Source: a bacterium
GTDB lineage: Bacteria; ARS69
Direction: 5' to 3'
NCBI GenBank assembly: GCA_025774805.1
Contig: JALGZR010000004.1
Span: 1-64,000, forward strand
DNA length: 64,000 bases
The notes under the pieces: model-generated
Databases searched by the model: none
Told to the model about the DNA's origin: nothing
The model's input: only the letters and a program-made list of their open reading frames with translations
Program-made: the position numbers and the translations under genes
Shown: one piece after another, positions 26,039-34,788 of the stretch
Layout: the number at the start of each line of letters is the position of its first letter
Numbering within the stretch: the stretch's first letter is position 1

Positions 26039-27927
26039 GGCGCGGCTTCCCCTCCCTTCCCGGCGAGCCTCCGCTCCGCCTCGGGAAGCCACTTCCGCGC
26101 GAGCGGATGGGAGGGATCGAGATCCAGCGTCAGGTGCCAGCGCTCGATCGCGTCGCGCCACCGCCGCGCCCGGTAGGCGACGACCCCCCAGTTGAATCGG
26201 GCCTCGACGTTCAGGGGATCTCCGGCCACACAGCGTCGGAGGCTCGCCTCCGCCCGTGCGAGCAGACCGTGGTCCATGGCCAGCCGGCCGATCTCGAAGT
26301 GCACGAGCGGATCCAGCGAGGCCGGGGCAAGAGACAGACACCACTCGAACCGGTCGAAGGCGGGCCGGAGGGCGCCCTCGGCCGCCTCGACCCGGCCCAG
26401 AAGGATGTGGGCCTCCTTGTACCGGGGATCGACGGTCAGCGCCTCCGAGAGGACGGCGCGCGCGAAGCGGGGGCGACCGGACTCGAGCTCGCCCGTCGCC
26501 CGACTGAGCAGGCGATCGATCCGTATTCGAGTCTTCGGGTCGGGGAGACTCTCGTCCGACGACATCGGTCGGCGGTCGACCGCGGCGTACCCCAGACTCG
26601 CGAGGGCGGCCTCGACCTCCGGGTCGATCGACGCGACGTCCGGAGCGCGGTCGGCCCAGCGGGGATTCTCGAGCTCGGTGAAGAGCTCACCCACCCGGCG
26701 CGGGAGCGCCGGATCCCCGATGAGGTTCGTCCGCTCCCCCGGATCGACCTCGAGATCGTAGACCTCGGGCTCGGGGGCTCGAATGACCTTCCAGCGCGCG
26801 GTGCGGAATCCCCGGAGGGAAGACCACCCGTGGCGGAGGCGGGGGTAGATCGACTCCACGTAGAGCGGTCGATCGCCCTCGGCCGGTCGACCCGGCCCGA
26901 TTCCGCGCCGCCCCGGGGGGACCGGCTTCACCAGCGCCGCCTCGAAGGCCTGGGGCGGCTCGAGCTCCGCCCACTCCGCGATCGTGGCCGCGATCCCGGA
27001 GAGGGAGACCGGCGTCCCCACGAGAGTCCCCGGCAACCGTCCGTCTCCGTGCAGGATCAACGGCACCCGGGTCGTCGCCTCGTAGACGAAGATGCCGTGG
27101 GTCTCCTCCCCGTGCTCGTTCAAGCTCTCCCCGTGATCGGCGACGCAGGCCACCCGGACCTCTTCGAACTCCCTCGCAAGCCGTTGCAGGAGTCGACCGA
27201 TCTGGGTGTCGGTGGCGTGAACCTCTCCCCGGTACGTGTCCCCGCGGGCCGCCTTCCGGTAGGAACGGTCCGGCTCGAAGGGCGCATGCGGATCGAAGTA
27301 GTGGACCCACAGGAAGAGGGCGGAGGAGGATCGTCTCTCCTCGAGCCAGGCGAAGAGCTCGCGATTCACCTCGGCGGCCGAGCGCTCGACGAAGGGCGCG
27401 GGCGAGCCCTCCCGGCGGAAACCGGGCGCGTCCCGGTAGACCTCGAACCCGCGGGACAGTCCGAACCGCTTCGCCAGCGGGTACGCGGCCACGAAGGCCG
27501 CCGTGTTCCAGCCGGCGGAGCGGAACGTCTCGGAAAGGAGCGGCACATTCTCGGGCACTAGGTACACCCCGTTGTCCCGGGCGCCGTGGTCCGGGGGCAG
27601 GCGGCCGGAGAGAATCGTGGCGTGAGCGGGCAGGGTCAGGGGAACGGGGGAGATCGCCCGAGCGTACTGGACCCCGCGCCGGGCGAGGCGATCCAGGTGC
27701 GGGGTGCGGGCCCGGGGATCCCCCCCACCGCCCAGCCGGTCGGCCCGCAGCGTGTCGATCGTCAGGAGAAGCAGCACCCGCCCCCGCGTCGTTCCGGACT
27801 CCGGAGCACAGCCGAGTCCACCGGCCGCGAGCGCCGGTCCGACGAGCGCGGCGAGCCGCGCCGCGAAGTGAAGGGTGCGAACGGCTCCGCACCGGCGGGC
27901 ACGCCGGGGGCTGGGCGTGGAGATCAA
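26035..27927 (-). CDS. Sulfatase-fold lipoprotein with TPR tail (paralogue)
   Basis: This is a tandem paralogue of the preceding gene (630 residues). The TTG start is preceded by GGAGGA at 7-bp spacing and followed by an export signal ending ...GLGC, a likely lipobox (Cys near residue 40). The sulfatase fold shows LLTIDTLRADRLG, PLTLPAHA with Thr98 at the nucleophile position, HYFDPHAPF and VADHGESL. A TPR region covers about residues 470-620. It is first in a two-gene operon with the gene at 24077 and has a recognisable promoter at 27961-27990. A function in modifying extracytoplasmic glycans or lipids is plausible but unproven. Confidence 0.82.
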   Translation of the reverse strand: MISTPSPRRARRCGAVRTLHFAARLAALVGPALAAGGLGCAPESGTTRGRVLLLLTIDTLRADRLGGGGDPRARTPHLDRLARRGVQYARAISPVPLTLPAHATILSGRLPPDHGARDNGVYLVPENVPLLSETFRSAGWNTAAFVAAYPLAKRFGLSRGFEVYRDAPGFRREGSPAPFVERSAAEVNRELFAWLEERRSSSALFLWVHYFDPHAPFEPDRSYRKAARGDTYRGEVHATDTQIGRLLQRLAREFEEVRVACVADHGESLNEHGEETHGIFVYEATTRVPLILHGDGRLPGTLVGTPVSLSGIAATIAEWAELEPPQAFEAALVKPVPPGRRGIGPGRPAEGDRPLYVESIYPRLRHGWSSLRGFRTARWKVIRAPEPEVYDLEVDPGERTNLIGDPALPRRVGELFTELENPRWADRAPDVASIDPEVEAALASLGYAAVDRRPMSSDESLPDPKTRIRIDRLLSRATGELESGRPRFARAVLSEALTVDPRYKEAHILLGRVEAAEGALRPAFDRFEWCLSLAPASLDPLVHFEIGRLAMDHGLLARAEASLRRCVAGDPLNVEARFNWGVVAYRARRWRDAIERWHLTLDLDPSHPLARKWLPEAERRLAGKGGEAAP

Positions 27928-27960
27928 AGGCCGGTCCTCCGGCGCGGGGGAAGGGCGCCC

Positions 27961-27990
27961 ATGATCGTCAGGGCGAAACGTCGGTGTCAA
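27961..27990 (-). promoter_or_regulatory. Promoter of the sulfatase/TPR gene pair
   Basis: On the minus strand a perfect TTGACA (27985-27990) is followed after 18 bases by GATCAT (27961-27966, four of six). Transcription would start near 27954, about 27 bases before the TTG start codon, which fits the GGAGGA site. Confidence 0.5.
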
Positions 27991-28015
27991 GCCGCGGGAG
28001 AGCCGGAGCGTCGGA

Positions 28016-28034
28016 CCTGGTGAGAGATGCAGGC
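28016..28034. repeat. Isolated repeat end (copy G)
   Basis: CCTGGTGAGAGATGCAGGC is identical to the left arm of the palindrome at 21972. No second end or internal block of the element is found nearby, so this is a solo terminal repeat. It lies between two minus-strand transcription units. Confidence 0.6.
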
Positions 28035-28119
28035 CAGGGCCCACGAAACGAACGGGGTCGAACGTGAGATTGACGAGAGTGACGGAGAGAGCAACAAGAA
28101 GTGACAAGAAGACGGCCGA

Positions 28120-28157
28120 ACGAGAGAGGGGCGCCGGTCTCTCGACCGACGCCCCTC
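28120..28157 (-). terminator. Strong hairpin after the secreted-protein gene
   Basis: GAGGGGCG (28126-28133) pairs with CGCCCCTC (28150-28157), and inside it GGTC pairs with GACC around TCTC. On the minus strand the downstream side reads TCTCGTTCGGCCGTCTTCTTGTC, moderately T-rich, so an intrinsic terminator is plausible. A second, smaller hairpin (ACGCCAC-GAG-GTGGCGT, 28173-28189) lies closer to the gene. Confidence 0.45.
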
Positions 28158-28198
28158 GAACCTCGAAGCCTCACGCCACGAGGTGGCGTTCGGTGAGA

Positions 28199-28903
28199 CT
28201 AGCGGTAGAGGTTCTTGATGTTGCCCCAGCTGTCGCTTTCGACCGCGACCGCCTTCTTCAGCGTGACCGCAGCGAGCCACTCGACGTAGCACTGTCCGTC
28301 GAACAGAGGGGAGCCGGGGCACGCCGTGCCCCCGATGCCCCAGAGGTAGGACTTCGTGGTGCGGTCCGTCGGGAAGCAGACACCGCAGGCGAACGGGCCG
28401 TCCGAGTACACGTTGACCGGAGTCCCGTAGCCGTTGGCATCACCGAGCGTGTAGCTGACGGCGAACGAGCTAGCCACGGGGACGCCCCACGCGATGAACT
28501 CCCAGCCAGCGCCGGACGGGAGGTACGGAATCTGCGCGATCATTCCACCCAGACACTCGAGGTGCGGCTTGGAACCCTCAACATGGGTCACCTGAGCCGT
28601 ACCGGTGAACCCGTAGTTCGGTGGCGCTCCCGTCGGGAAGTACTGGAAGCTTCCCACGAGCGCGCCGCCGGCGTCGTTGTTGAACGCGGTCCCGAACGTC
28701 TCGTCTGCAGCGAACCCGGACCAGACCCAGACCCAGCCCAAGCAGATGTTGTAGTAGTGGATGGTGACCGTGGCTTCGGATGCCATCCAGTCGTCGAGGT
28801 AATCGCCAGTGAACTGGCCCTGCGACTTTTGGAGGGCATGGCCCGAGGTCGCGAAAGCGAAGATCGCGGCCAGGACGAAAGCAGAAACGAAGAACTTGCG
28901 CAT
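28199..28903 (-). CDS. Secreted protein of unknown function
   Basis: The 234-residue product starts with a clear cleavable signal peptide (MRKFF..., cleavage after GHA near residue 23). The mature part is rich in aromatic residues, Gly and beta-strand patterns and contains several Cys (for example CLGW, ECLGG, ACGVCF, GTACPG, GQCYV), suggesting disulfides after export. There is no FlgD-like tail, no lipobox and no recognisable enzyme motif. Its codons are noticeably less GC-rich than its neighbours, which can reflect high expression or recent acquisition. It is monocistronic, with its own promoter and terminator candidates. ATG 28903 follows a GAGAGG site. Confidence 0.75.
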   Translation of the reverse strand: MRKFFVSAFVLAAIFAFATSGHALQKSQGQFTGDYLDDWMASEATVTIHYYNICLGWVWVWSGFAADETFGTAFNNDAGGALVGSFQYFPTGAPPNYGFTGTAQVTHVEGSKPHLECLGGMIAQIPYLPSGAGWEFIAWGVPVASSFAVSYTLGDANGYGTPVNVYSDGPFACGVCFPTDRTTKSYLWGIGGTACPGSPLFDGQCYVEWLAAVTLKKAVAVESDSWGNIKNLYR

Positions 28904-29270
28904 GTGCCTAGACCTCTCTGTGCAAGTCGGACTGAACGGAATCGCCACCCCTGTTCCGTCGACCTCGGTCCTCGCCGGGGCGGCTTGCGTGTACGGTCGA
29001 CGGAACGACCACTCACGGAAGACAGACACTTCGGCAAGCGGCCGGGAGGACGGCCCGCACTGAGCCGATTCCTCCGAATCGCTTATGAGGCTATCACATG
29101 GGGGAGAACCGTGTCAAGCGCCCCCCGGGGGGCCTGGCGGGCTCAAGACGATATGGAGCAAGAAGTTAGGAATACGGCTCCTCAGAGGGTCAGGGATTTC
29201 CTCCCGCTCCCGGCCCCCGGGCAGCTTCGGCCGTTGACGGGGAGCGGGAGCGTGCCGATTCTGGGGCCCC
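28904..29270. other. Divergent intergenic region (367 bp)
   Basis: This region separates the secreted-protein gene (minus) from the GT-C/TPR gene (plus). It contains an 11-bp perfect inverted repeat (28954-28964 and 28995-29005, TTCCGTCGACC) in the leader of the minus-strand gene and the promoter at 29088-29117. A weak plus-strand promoter is also possible: TTGACG at 29234 and GATTCT at 29257 would place the start almost at the ATG of the next gene. Nothing else was found. Confidence 0.45.
29088..29117 (-). promoter_or_regulatory. Promoter of the secreted-protein gene
   Basis: On the minus strand a perfect TTGACA (29112-29117) is followed after 18 bases by TAGCCT (29088-29093), or after 17 bases by ATAGCC preceded by TGTG. 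Transcription would begin about 180 bases before the ATG at 28903. That leaves a leader containing the 11-bp inverted repeat. Confidence 0.48.
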
Positions 29271-31199
29271 ATGAACCCCCGGTCCGCCCGAGTGCCCGTT
29301 CTCGCCACGATTCTGAGCCTCCTGCTGAGGATCGCCTACTACCTCCAGATCCGGGACAACCCGTATTTCGCCACCCTGGTCATGGACGAGGGATTCCATG
29401 ACCTCTGGGCCCGGGAGATCGCCGCGGGAGACCTGACCGGGAGGATTCCGTTCTTCCGGGCCCCCCTCTATCCCCACCTCCTCGGTCTCGGCCACGCTCT
29501 GTTCGGGCCGCAGACGGGGCTGTTTCGGGGGCTCCAGCTGCTCCTCGGGGCCGTCACCCCGGCCCTGACCTGGGGCCTGGCCCGGCGGCTGCTTCCCGAC
29601 CGCCCGGGCGTGGCCGCCGCGGCGACCTTCCTCGTGGCCCTGGACGGCATTCTGGTCTACTTCGAGGCCGAGCTCCTGCTCGAGAGTCTTCTCGCCTCCC
29701 TGGGGACCCTCCTGGGGCTCGTCCTCCTGTGGGCGGGGGAGGCTCGCTCGGCGGCCCGCTGGGGGATCGTGGGACTCGTGCTCGGCGCGTTCGCGATCAC
29801 CCGTCCGAACGTCCTCCTCTTCGCGCCGGCCGCGTTCGTCCTCTCCCTGGGCTGGGCCGGGGACCGCTTTCGCCTCGGCCGGTGGCGGTGGAGATCGGCG
29901 CTCGCGCTCACCGCCGGGACCTGCGCTCTCGTGCTTCCGGTGACTTTCCTCAACGCCGGGATCGGCGGGGATCGGGTTCTCGTCGCCTCCCAAGGGGGGC
30001 TCAACTTCTTCCTCGGGAACAACGAGGAGGCCAACGGATGGTCGGCCACCGCTCCCTCCCTGATGCGCATCGACTGGTGGGGGGGAATCGAGGACGCGAA
30101 CGCGATCGCCGAGGAGGCGGCGGGCCGGGACCTGCGCCCGTCCGAGGTCTCGGACTACTGGTACTCGAGAGCGTTCGCGTGGTGGAGGGAACACCCGGGA
30201 GACGGTCTCGCGTTGCTCGCGAAGAAGATCGTCTTTTTCCTGTCCGGAATCGAGTTCGGCAACAACCGGAGCATCTCTCTCTTCTTCCGGGAGTACGCGC
30301 CGATCGGCTCGCCGTCGCTCCTACTCGCCTACGCGATGCTTCCGCTCGCGCTCGTCGGGGCCCTCGCGCTCGGACGGTCGGGCGGGATGCGAGGCCGGGC
30401 GATCGTTCTCCTCGCCGGCATCTACGCGCTGTCCGTCGTGCTGTTCTTCGTGACCGCGCGGTACCGCGTTCCTCTCCGGCCGATGCTGATGGTTCTCGCC
30501 ATCGAGGGAGCCCGAAGACTCGCGCTGGGCGTCCGGAGAGGCGGCTGGCGGGGCCTCCTTCCCGCGGCGGCGACCCTCGGGCTGGCGGTCTGTATCAACG
30601 TGAATCCCTGGGCTCGCGAGTACCGTCCGTCCGAGGCCCAATTCTATCAGTCCGTGGCCGACGTCCACCGGGAGAACGGAGACCTCCTGCTCTCGGTCGA
30701 GGCCCAGGAGCGGGCGCTCTCTCTCGATCCAACCTACCCGAAGGGGAACCTGAACCTCGGAACGATGTACATGGCCCTGGATCGGGTGCCGGAGGCGATT
30801 CGGGCCTTCGAGCGAGAGCGGGTCCTCGACCCCTCCGACGGGCGGAACCTCGCCTCGCTCGCACGGGCGCACCAACGATCGGGGCGGGTCGAAGATGCCG
30901 ACCGCTGGTACGCGGCGGCCGAGGAGGCGGGCCTCGAGGATGCCCCTACCCTGTACAATCACGCGCTCTGCCTGGAGCGTTTGGGAAGACCGGAGGGGGC
31001 GGACTCGCTGTATCATCGAGCGGTCGCGGCCGACTCCACGTTCACCGACGCGTGGAACAACCTCGGTGTGCTCCGGGCCCGGGCCGGGCGGATCGAGGAG
31101 GCGATCCCGTACTGGGAAAAGGTGCTTCGGATCCGCCCGGAGGATCCGCAGGCCCTCGAGAACCTGGCGCGAGCCCGTCGACGTCTCCCGGACGACTGA
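29271..31199 (+). CDS. GT-C family membrane glycosyltransferase fused to TPR repeats
   Basis: The 642-residue product has about 10-11 membrane helices in its first 440 residues, with an early acidic pair in the first outside loop (VMDEGFHDLWA, about 38-48) and FFRAPLYPHLL. This is the layout of GT39/ArnT-like GT-C enzymes that use polyprenyl-phosphate sugars. The C-terminal 200 residues are soluble and form four to five TPR units. TPRs on the outer face of the membrane would recruit a protein partner or acceptor. The ATG has little upstream space from a weak promoter candidate; no good ribosome site is visible. The same architecture recurs at 49966-52275. Confidence 0.78.
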   Translation: MNPRSARVPVLATILSLLLRIAYYLQIRDNPYFATLVMDEGFHDLWAREIAAGDLTGRIPFFRAPLYPHLLGLGHALFGPQTGLFRGLQLLLGAVTPALTWGLARRLLPDRPGVAAAATFLVALDGILVYFEAELLLESLLASLGTLLGLVLLWAGEARSAARWGIVGLVLGAFAITRPNVLLFAPAAFVLSLGWAGDRFRLGRWRWRSALALTAGTCALVLPVTFLNAGIGGDRVLVASQGGLNFFLGNNEEANGWSATAPSLMRIDWWGGIEDANAIAEEAAGRDLRPSEVSDYWYSRAFAWWREHPGDGLALLAKKIVFFLSGIEFGNNRSISLFFREYAPIGSPSLLLAYAMLPLALVGALALGRSGGMRGRAIVLLAGIYALSVVLFFVTARYRVPLRPMLMVLAIEGARRLALGVRRGGWRGLLPAAATLGLAVCINVNPWAREYRPSEAQFYQSVADVHRENGDLLLSVEAQERALSLDPTYPKGNLNLGTMYMALDRVPEAIRAFERERVLDPSDGRNLASLARAHQRSGRVEDADRWYAAAEEAGLEDAPTLYNHALCLERLGRPEGADSLYHRAVAADSTFTDAWNNLGVLRARAGRIEEAIPYWEKVLRIRPEDPQALENLARARRRLPDD

Positions 31200-31260
31200 G
31201 GCCGAGCCTCGTCCCGCCCGTCCCGGTCTCTCGCCTCGAGCCCGAAGAAGAGGAAGAGCG

Positions 31261-32181
31261 ATGCACATACCCGAACGACTCGTCGGACTCCTGGTCTCGG
31301 GCGTCCTGGGGACCGCCGGCTCCGCGTCCGCGATCTCGTTCACCGTGCCCGGCGACCATTCCACGATCCAGGAGGCCGTTCTCGCGGCGTCCTCCGGGGA
31401 TACGGTTCGGGTCGGCCCCGGCTCCTACCGGGAGCAGATCGAAATGAAGGACGGCGTGGTTCTCCGTTCCGTTGCCGGCCCCGACACGACGATTCTCCTG
31501 AGCCCCGGTTCGGGGGCCGGGCCGATGGAGGAGAAGCTGATTGTCTGCCCGGAGGGTGTGGGGCCCGGAACGGTCATCGAGGGTTTCACTCTCGACGCCG
31601 CCGGGCTTTCCGGGACGGGAATCGAGTGCGAGCACGCGAGCCCGACCATTCGAGGGAACCGGTTCGTGGGCTTCGGGTGGGCCGTGAAACTCATCTCCTC
31701 GGAGTCACTGATCGAAGACAACGTGATCGAGCGTTCCCAGACGTTCGGCCTCCTGGTCTTCGCCTCCTCGCCGCGCATCTTCCGCAACACGTTCATCGAC
31801 AACCAGCCTCGCGCGATCACCATCGGCGGCAAGGAGTCCCACCCCTTGATCGGCGGCAGCCGGGAAAACAGCAACCGCATTCTCCGAAGCTACCAGGCGA
31901 TCGTGAACGGCAGCCGGAACGACATCGATGCGACCTGGAACGACTGGGGATGGGAGGTTGCGGCCGAGATGGAGGCGAAGGGATATCCTGCGGACATCTA
32001 CACGATCATGGATGGGAACGACGCGGGGGATTCCGGGGTCGGCAGAGGGAAGGTGGACTACCGTCACTGGATCCGGGCGGAGCCGGAGAAGACGTCCGGC
32101 CGGTCTCGCGGTCGGGTCGGGATTCCGATCGCGCTCGCCCTCGTTCTGATCGTCGTGTTCGTCGTCTTCGCCCGGCGTTGA
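31261..32181 (+). CDS. Exported right-handed beta-helix protein with C-terminal membrane anchor
   Basis: The 306-residue product begins with a signal peptide (cleavage after ASA near residue 24). A TIQEAV.AA..GDTV.V.PG.Y motif follows, typical of pectate-lyase-fold/DUF1565 proteins, then parallel beta-helix turns (about 60-220) of the NosD/CASH type with N-rich stacks. The last 25 residues are a hydrophobic helix ending in Arg-Arg, so the protein should be tail-anchored on the periplasmic side. No catalytic residues are evident. A GAGGAAG site precedes ATG 31261. It follows the GT-C/TPR gene by 61 bp and may be co-transcribed. Confidence 0.78.
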   Translation: MHIPERLVGLLVSGVLGTAGSASAISFTVPGDHSTIQEAVLAASSGDTVRVGPGSYREQIEMKDGVVLRSVAGPDTTILLSPGSGAGPMEEKLIVCPEGVGPGTVIEGFTLDAAGLSGTGIECEHASPTIRGNRFVGFGWAVKLISSESLIEDNVIERSQTFGLLVFASSPRIFRNTFIDNQPRAITIGGKESHPLIGGSRENSNRILRSYQAIVNGSRNDIDATWNDWGWEVAAEMEAKGYPADIYTIMDGNDAGDSGVGRGKVDYRHWIRAEPEKTSGRSRGRVGIPIALALVLIVVFVVFARR

Positions 32182-32266
32182 CCGGCTTTGACCGGCGGAC
32201 TAGAGGAGCACCGACGCGCGCGCGTTGCGGGGGAGGACGCCGGAGATACCGTGATCCGGCCGGGGA

Positions 32267-34624
32267 TCAGCGCACCAGAACGATCTTGCGGACGTCGTTC
32301 GCGTAGTCGAGGCGCACCCGGATGAAGTAGATTCCGGGTGGAACGCGGTTTCCGTTCCGGTCCGTTCCGTTCCAGCTCGCGTTGAATCGCGTGGTCTCCC
32401 GCTTCCGGAAGATCCCGAGGTCTCGTACCAGCCGACCCCGCACGTCGTAGACGGCGAGCGAGACGTCCCGGTTCACCCGGACGGCGCCCGCCGAGGAGGT
32501 CTCGCCGCCATCCCCGGGGCCGTCCCGGAAGTCCTCGGGGGGGGGAACGTCCGGGTCCCCGCCGCCGTTCGTGCCGGCGCTCGGTCCCACCGGCACGGTC
32601 ACGGTGAAGTCGACCGCCCCTCGACTCGGGTTCGGAGCGACCGAAGTGAAGTTGCCGGGGGGCGGGTTGTCGAGATACGCCGTGGCCCGGGCGAGGCCGA
32701 GAGTCTTCCGACCCTTGCCGGGGATGTCGGCCACGAGGCGATAGTCGTACTCGCTGCCGGGATCCACGGTGTCGTCCCAGAAGACGAAGTCCTCGTTCGC
32801 CCGTCCGGTCGACTCGACCTCGCCGATCACCGATTCCGCTCCCTCGCCGGCGAGGCCACGGTGGATGCGGTAGACGCTGTCGAAGTCCTCTCCGTCGATC
32901 GACCAGAGGATCGCCAGCCGGCTTCCCCCCGGCACGACCTCCAGATCCCGCTCCAGCTTCACGTCGAACACGAAGAGGTCGACGATCGCGGGGCTCGGGT
33001 CGGGAGCGCCGACCGAGTTGACCGCGCGGATCTTGGCGCGGTGGCGGCCGCCGCCGAGCTCGGGGAGGCGACCCTCCCAGGCCTCCTCCCGGTCCCGGAA
33101 GCCGTCCTCGTCGAGCGGCCGGGCCTGATCCCACGGGGCCCCGTCGATGGAGAACTCGACCCCTCGGATGGAGTTGATCGTGACCGGCTCCGGATAGCGA
33201 GCGGGATTCGCGGGAGGATAGGGCAGATCCCAGGCGAGCCCGCGGATCGGAACGTTTCGCGAGTCCTCCAGGGTGTCGGGGAGAACCGTCGTCGCCTGCG
33301 TCTGGGGCCTCGTCTCCCTCACGTCCATGATGCCGTTCTCGTTCAGATCCCAGAGGCCCACCTGCCCCAGGGTGTACGTGCACGGGTGGATTCTCGTCTC
33401 CATCTGATCCCGGTCGCTGTGGGTGTACTGGCCCGAGCTGCGCATGACGCAGGGCACGTCATCGCCCAACGGGCAGCGCACACAGTTCCAGTTGCGGACT
33501 TCGAGGTACCCGGACGCCTGGATGCAGCCGCTGCACGCCTGCGAGTACTCGTCGAGCGCCTGGAAGATGTGTCCCATCTCGTGCGCCACGACCGGAGCGA
33601 GATCCTCGAGGCCGAGGCCTCCGTTGCCCCGCAGGGCGACGGTGTACGGTCCGCCGAGATAGGCGTACGCGAGAACTCCGCCCCCTCCGAACGTGTCCTG
33701 ATTGAGGACGAACTGCGTGTACGCCCAGTGCCCGCCGTACTCCGCGGCCATGTCCACGTTGAACTCGTCGAGCGTGGGGAAGGGGCAGTCGCCCACCCGG
33801 CCCAGCCGGTCCAGACACTGCCCGATCCACCCCGAGTCCTCGACGCCGCCGAACCCTCCCTGGGCCGGATCGACGCGCGACGAGAGGATGCCGTGATCGA
33901 CGAGGACCAGCCGGACCTGGGGAGCGTGGTGCCCGGGAAACCTCGACTTGAGCTCCCACCAGCGGAGCGCCCGCAGGACCTCGGAGCGCACCTTGTCGGC
34001 GGCCTGCGGCACCCAGAAGGGTCCGTCGACGTACTCGGGAAGGATGAAGTTGCAGACCACGCGGCCCCCGGCGAAGTGGATCCGGGAGGCCTCGTCCGGC
34101 ACTCCGCCGCATCGCAGGAGATCCTCCCGCCCCGCGTCGCGAAGCTCGTCCTCCAGATTCCGGGACCCCGCGCAGATCCGGATCGGCTCGCTCGGCTCCT
34201 CCCCCGGGACAGGCTCGGGCGCTCGGACGGGGTTCTCGAAGCCGTCGTTCCACCAACGGAGAAGACCGGCCGTCGCCGGGGACCCGCTCCGGGGACGCAC
34301 GCCCGCCGGCGCCGGTTCCGTCAGGATCTCGGTCACGGCCGGCTCGGCGGTCAGGAGGGCCGCGAGACCGGGCCGTTCGTCGAGGATGAGGCCCGCCCCG
34401 ACGACGGCGACCGGGACCGGATGGCCCGCCGCCTCGATGCGGTCGAGAAGGGCGACGAAGTCCCTTCCGGTGAGACCCGGCGTCAGGGCGACGATCGGTC
34501 TCTCCGGGTACAGGTCGTGGTAGGCCTGGGAGGGCTCGGATCGAGCGGGGAACCCGATCGCCCAGAGGAGGAAGGCGAAGGCGATCCGGAAGATCCCCCG
34601 ACCGCCCGGAAGCAGTCGGCGCAT
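32267..34624 (-). CDS. Secreted zinc metalloprotease with FlgD-like C-terminal tail
   Basis: This 785-residue predicted extracellular metalloprotease has a signal peptide at about 8-30. The zinc motif AHEMGHIFQALDEY (His348, Glu349, His352) is followed by several Cys-rich loops that would be disulfide-bonded. A fibronectin-like region follows (about 500-660). A C-terminal FlgD-Ig-like domain (about 665-785) has an internal Gly/Pro/Asp linker and ends K-I-V-L-V-R. This tail is shared with the genes at 8871, 45988 and 46895 and likely directs export or surface attachment. Family assignment beyond HEXXH is not certain. Promoter candidate at 34667-34695. Confidence 0.82.
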   Translation of the reverse strand: MRRLLPGGRGIFRIAFAFLLWAIGFPARSEPSQAYHDLYPERPIVALTPGLTGRDFVALLDRIEAAGHPVPVAVVGAGLILDERPGLAALLTAEPAVTEILTEPAPAGVRPRSGSPATAGLLRWWNDGFENPVRAPEPVPGEEPSEPIRICAGSRNLEDELRDAGREDLLRCGGVPDEASRIHFAGGRVVCNFILPEYVDGPFWVPQAADKVRSEVLRALRWWELKSRFPGHHAPQVRLVLVDHGILSSRVDPAQGGFGGVEDSGWIGQCLDRLGRVGDCPFPTLDEFNVDMAAEYGGHWAYTQFVLNQDTFGGGGVLAYAYLGGPYTVALRGNGGLGLEDLAPVVAHEMGHIFQALDEYSQACSGCIQASGYLEVRNWNCVRCPLGDDVPCVMRSSGQYTHSDRDQMETRIHPCTYTLGQVGLWDLNENGIMDVRETRPQTQATTVLPDTLEDSRNVPIRGLAWDLPYPPANPARYPEPVTINSIRGVEFSIDGAPWDQARPLDEDGFRDREEAWEGRLPELGGGRHRAKIRAVNSVGAPDPSPAIVDLFVFDVKLERDLEVVPGGSRLAILWSIDGEDFDSVYRIHRGLAGEGAESVIGEVESTGRANEDFVFWDDTVDPGSEYDYRLVADIPGKGRKTLGLARATAYLDNPPPGNFTSVAPNPSRGAVDFTVTVPVGPSAGTNGGGDPDVPPPEDFRDGPGDGGETSSAGAVRVNRDVSLAVYDVRGRLVRDLGIFRKRETTRFNASWNGTDRNGNRVPPGIYFIRVRLDYANDVRKIVLVR

Positions 34625-34666
34625 CGGGACGTCCCCAGTGAGTCTCGTGAACCGGAGTCTCGTCCG

Positions 34667-34695
34667 ACCTTAGGAACCGGTCTCCGCGCTGTCAA
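34667..34695 (-). promoter_or_regulatory. Promoter of the metalloprotease gene
   Basis: On the minus strand a perfect TTGACA (34690-34695) is followed after 17 bases by TAAGGT (34667-34672). The start would lie near 34660, about 36 bases before the ATG. Confidence 0.48.
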
Positions 34696-34704
34696 GCCGG
34701 CTCG

Positions 34705-34733
34705 TTGACCGGCCCGAGGGGGCGCGCTAGCTT
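34705..34733 (+). promoter_or_regulatory. Candidate promoter of the third sulfatase/TPR gene
   Basis: TTGACC (34705-34710, five of six) is separated by 17 bases from TAGCTT (34728-34733). The -10 bases lie inside a repeat end (GCTAGCTTGCAT), so the repeat may contribute part of this promoter. It is divergent from the metalloprotease promoter. Confidence 0.38.
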
Positions 34734-34753
34734 GCATTCCTCACCAGGCCCGT
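34726..34753. repeat. Repeat end fragment (copy H)
   Basis: GCTAGCTTGCATTCCTCACC, followed by AGGCCCGTCG, matches one end of the dispersed element. No facing end is found before the gene at 34789. Confidence 0.5.
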
Positions 34754-34788
34754 CGATCCGCCCGTCGATCCGCCACCGGAGCCCTGAA

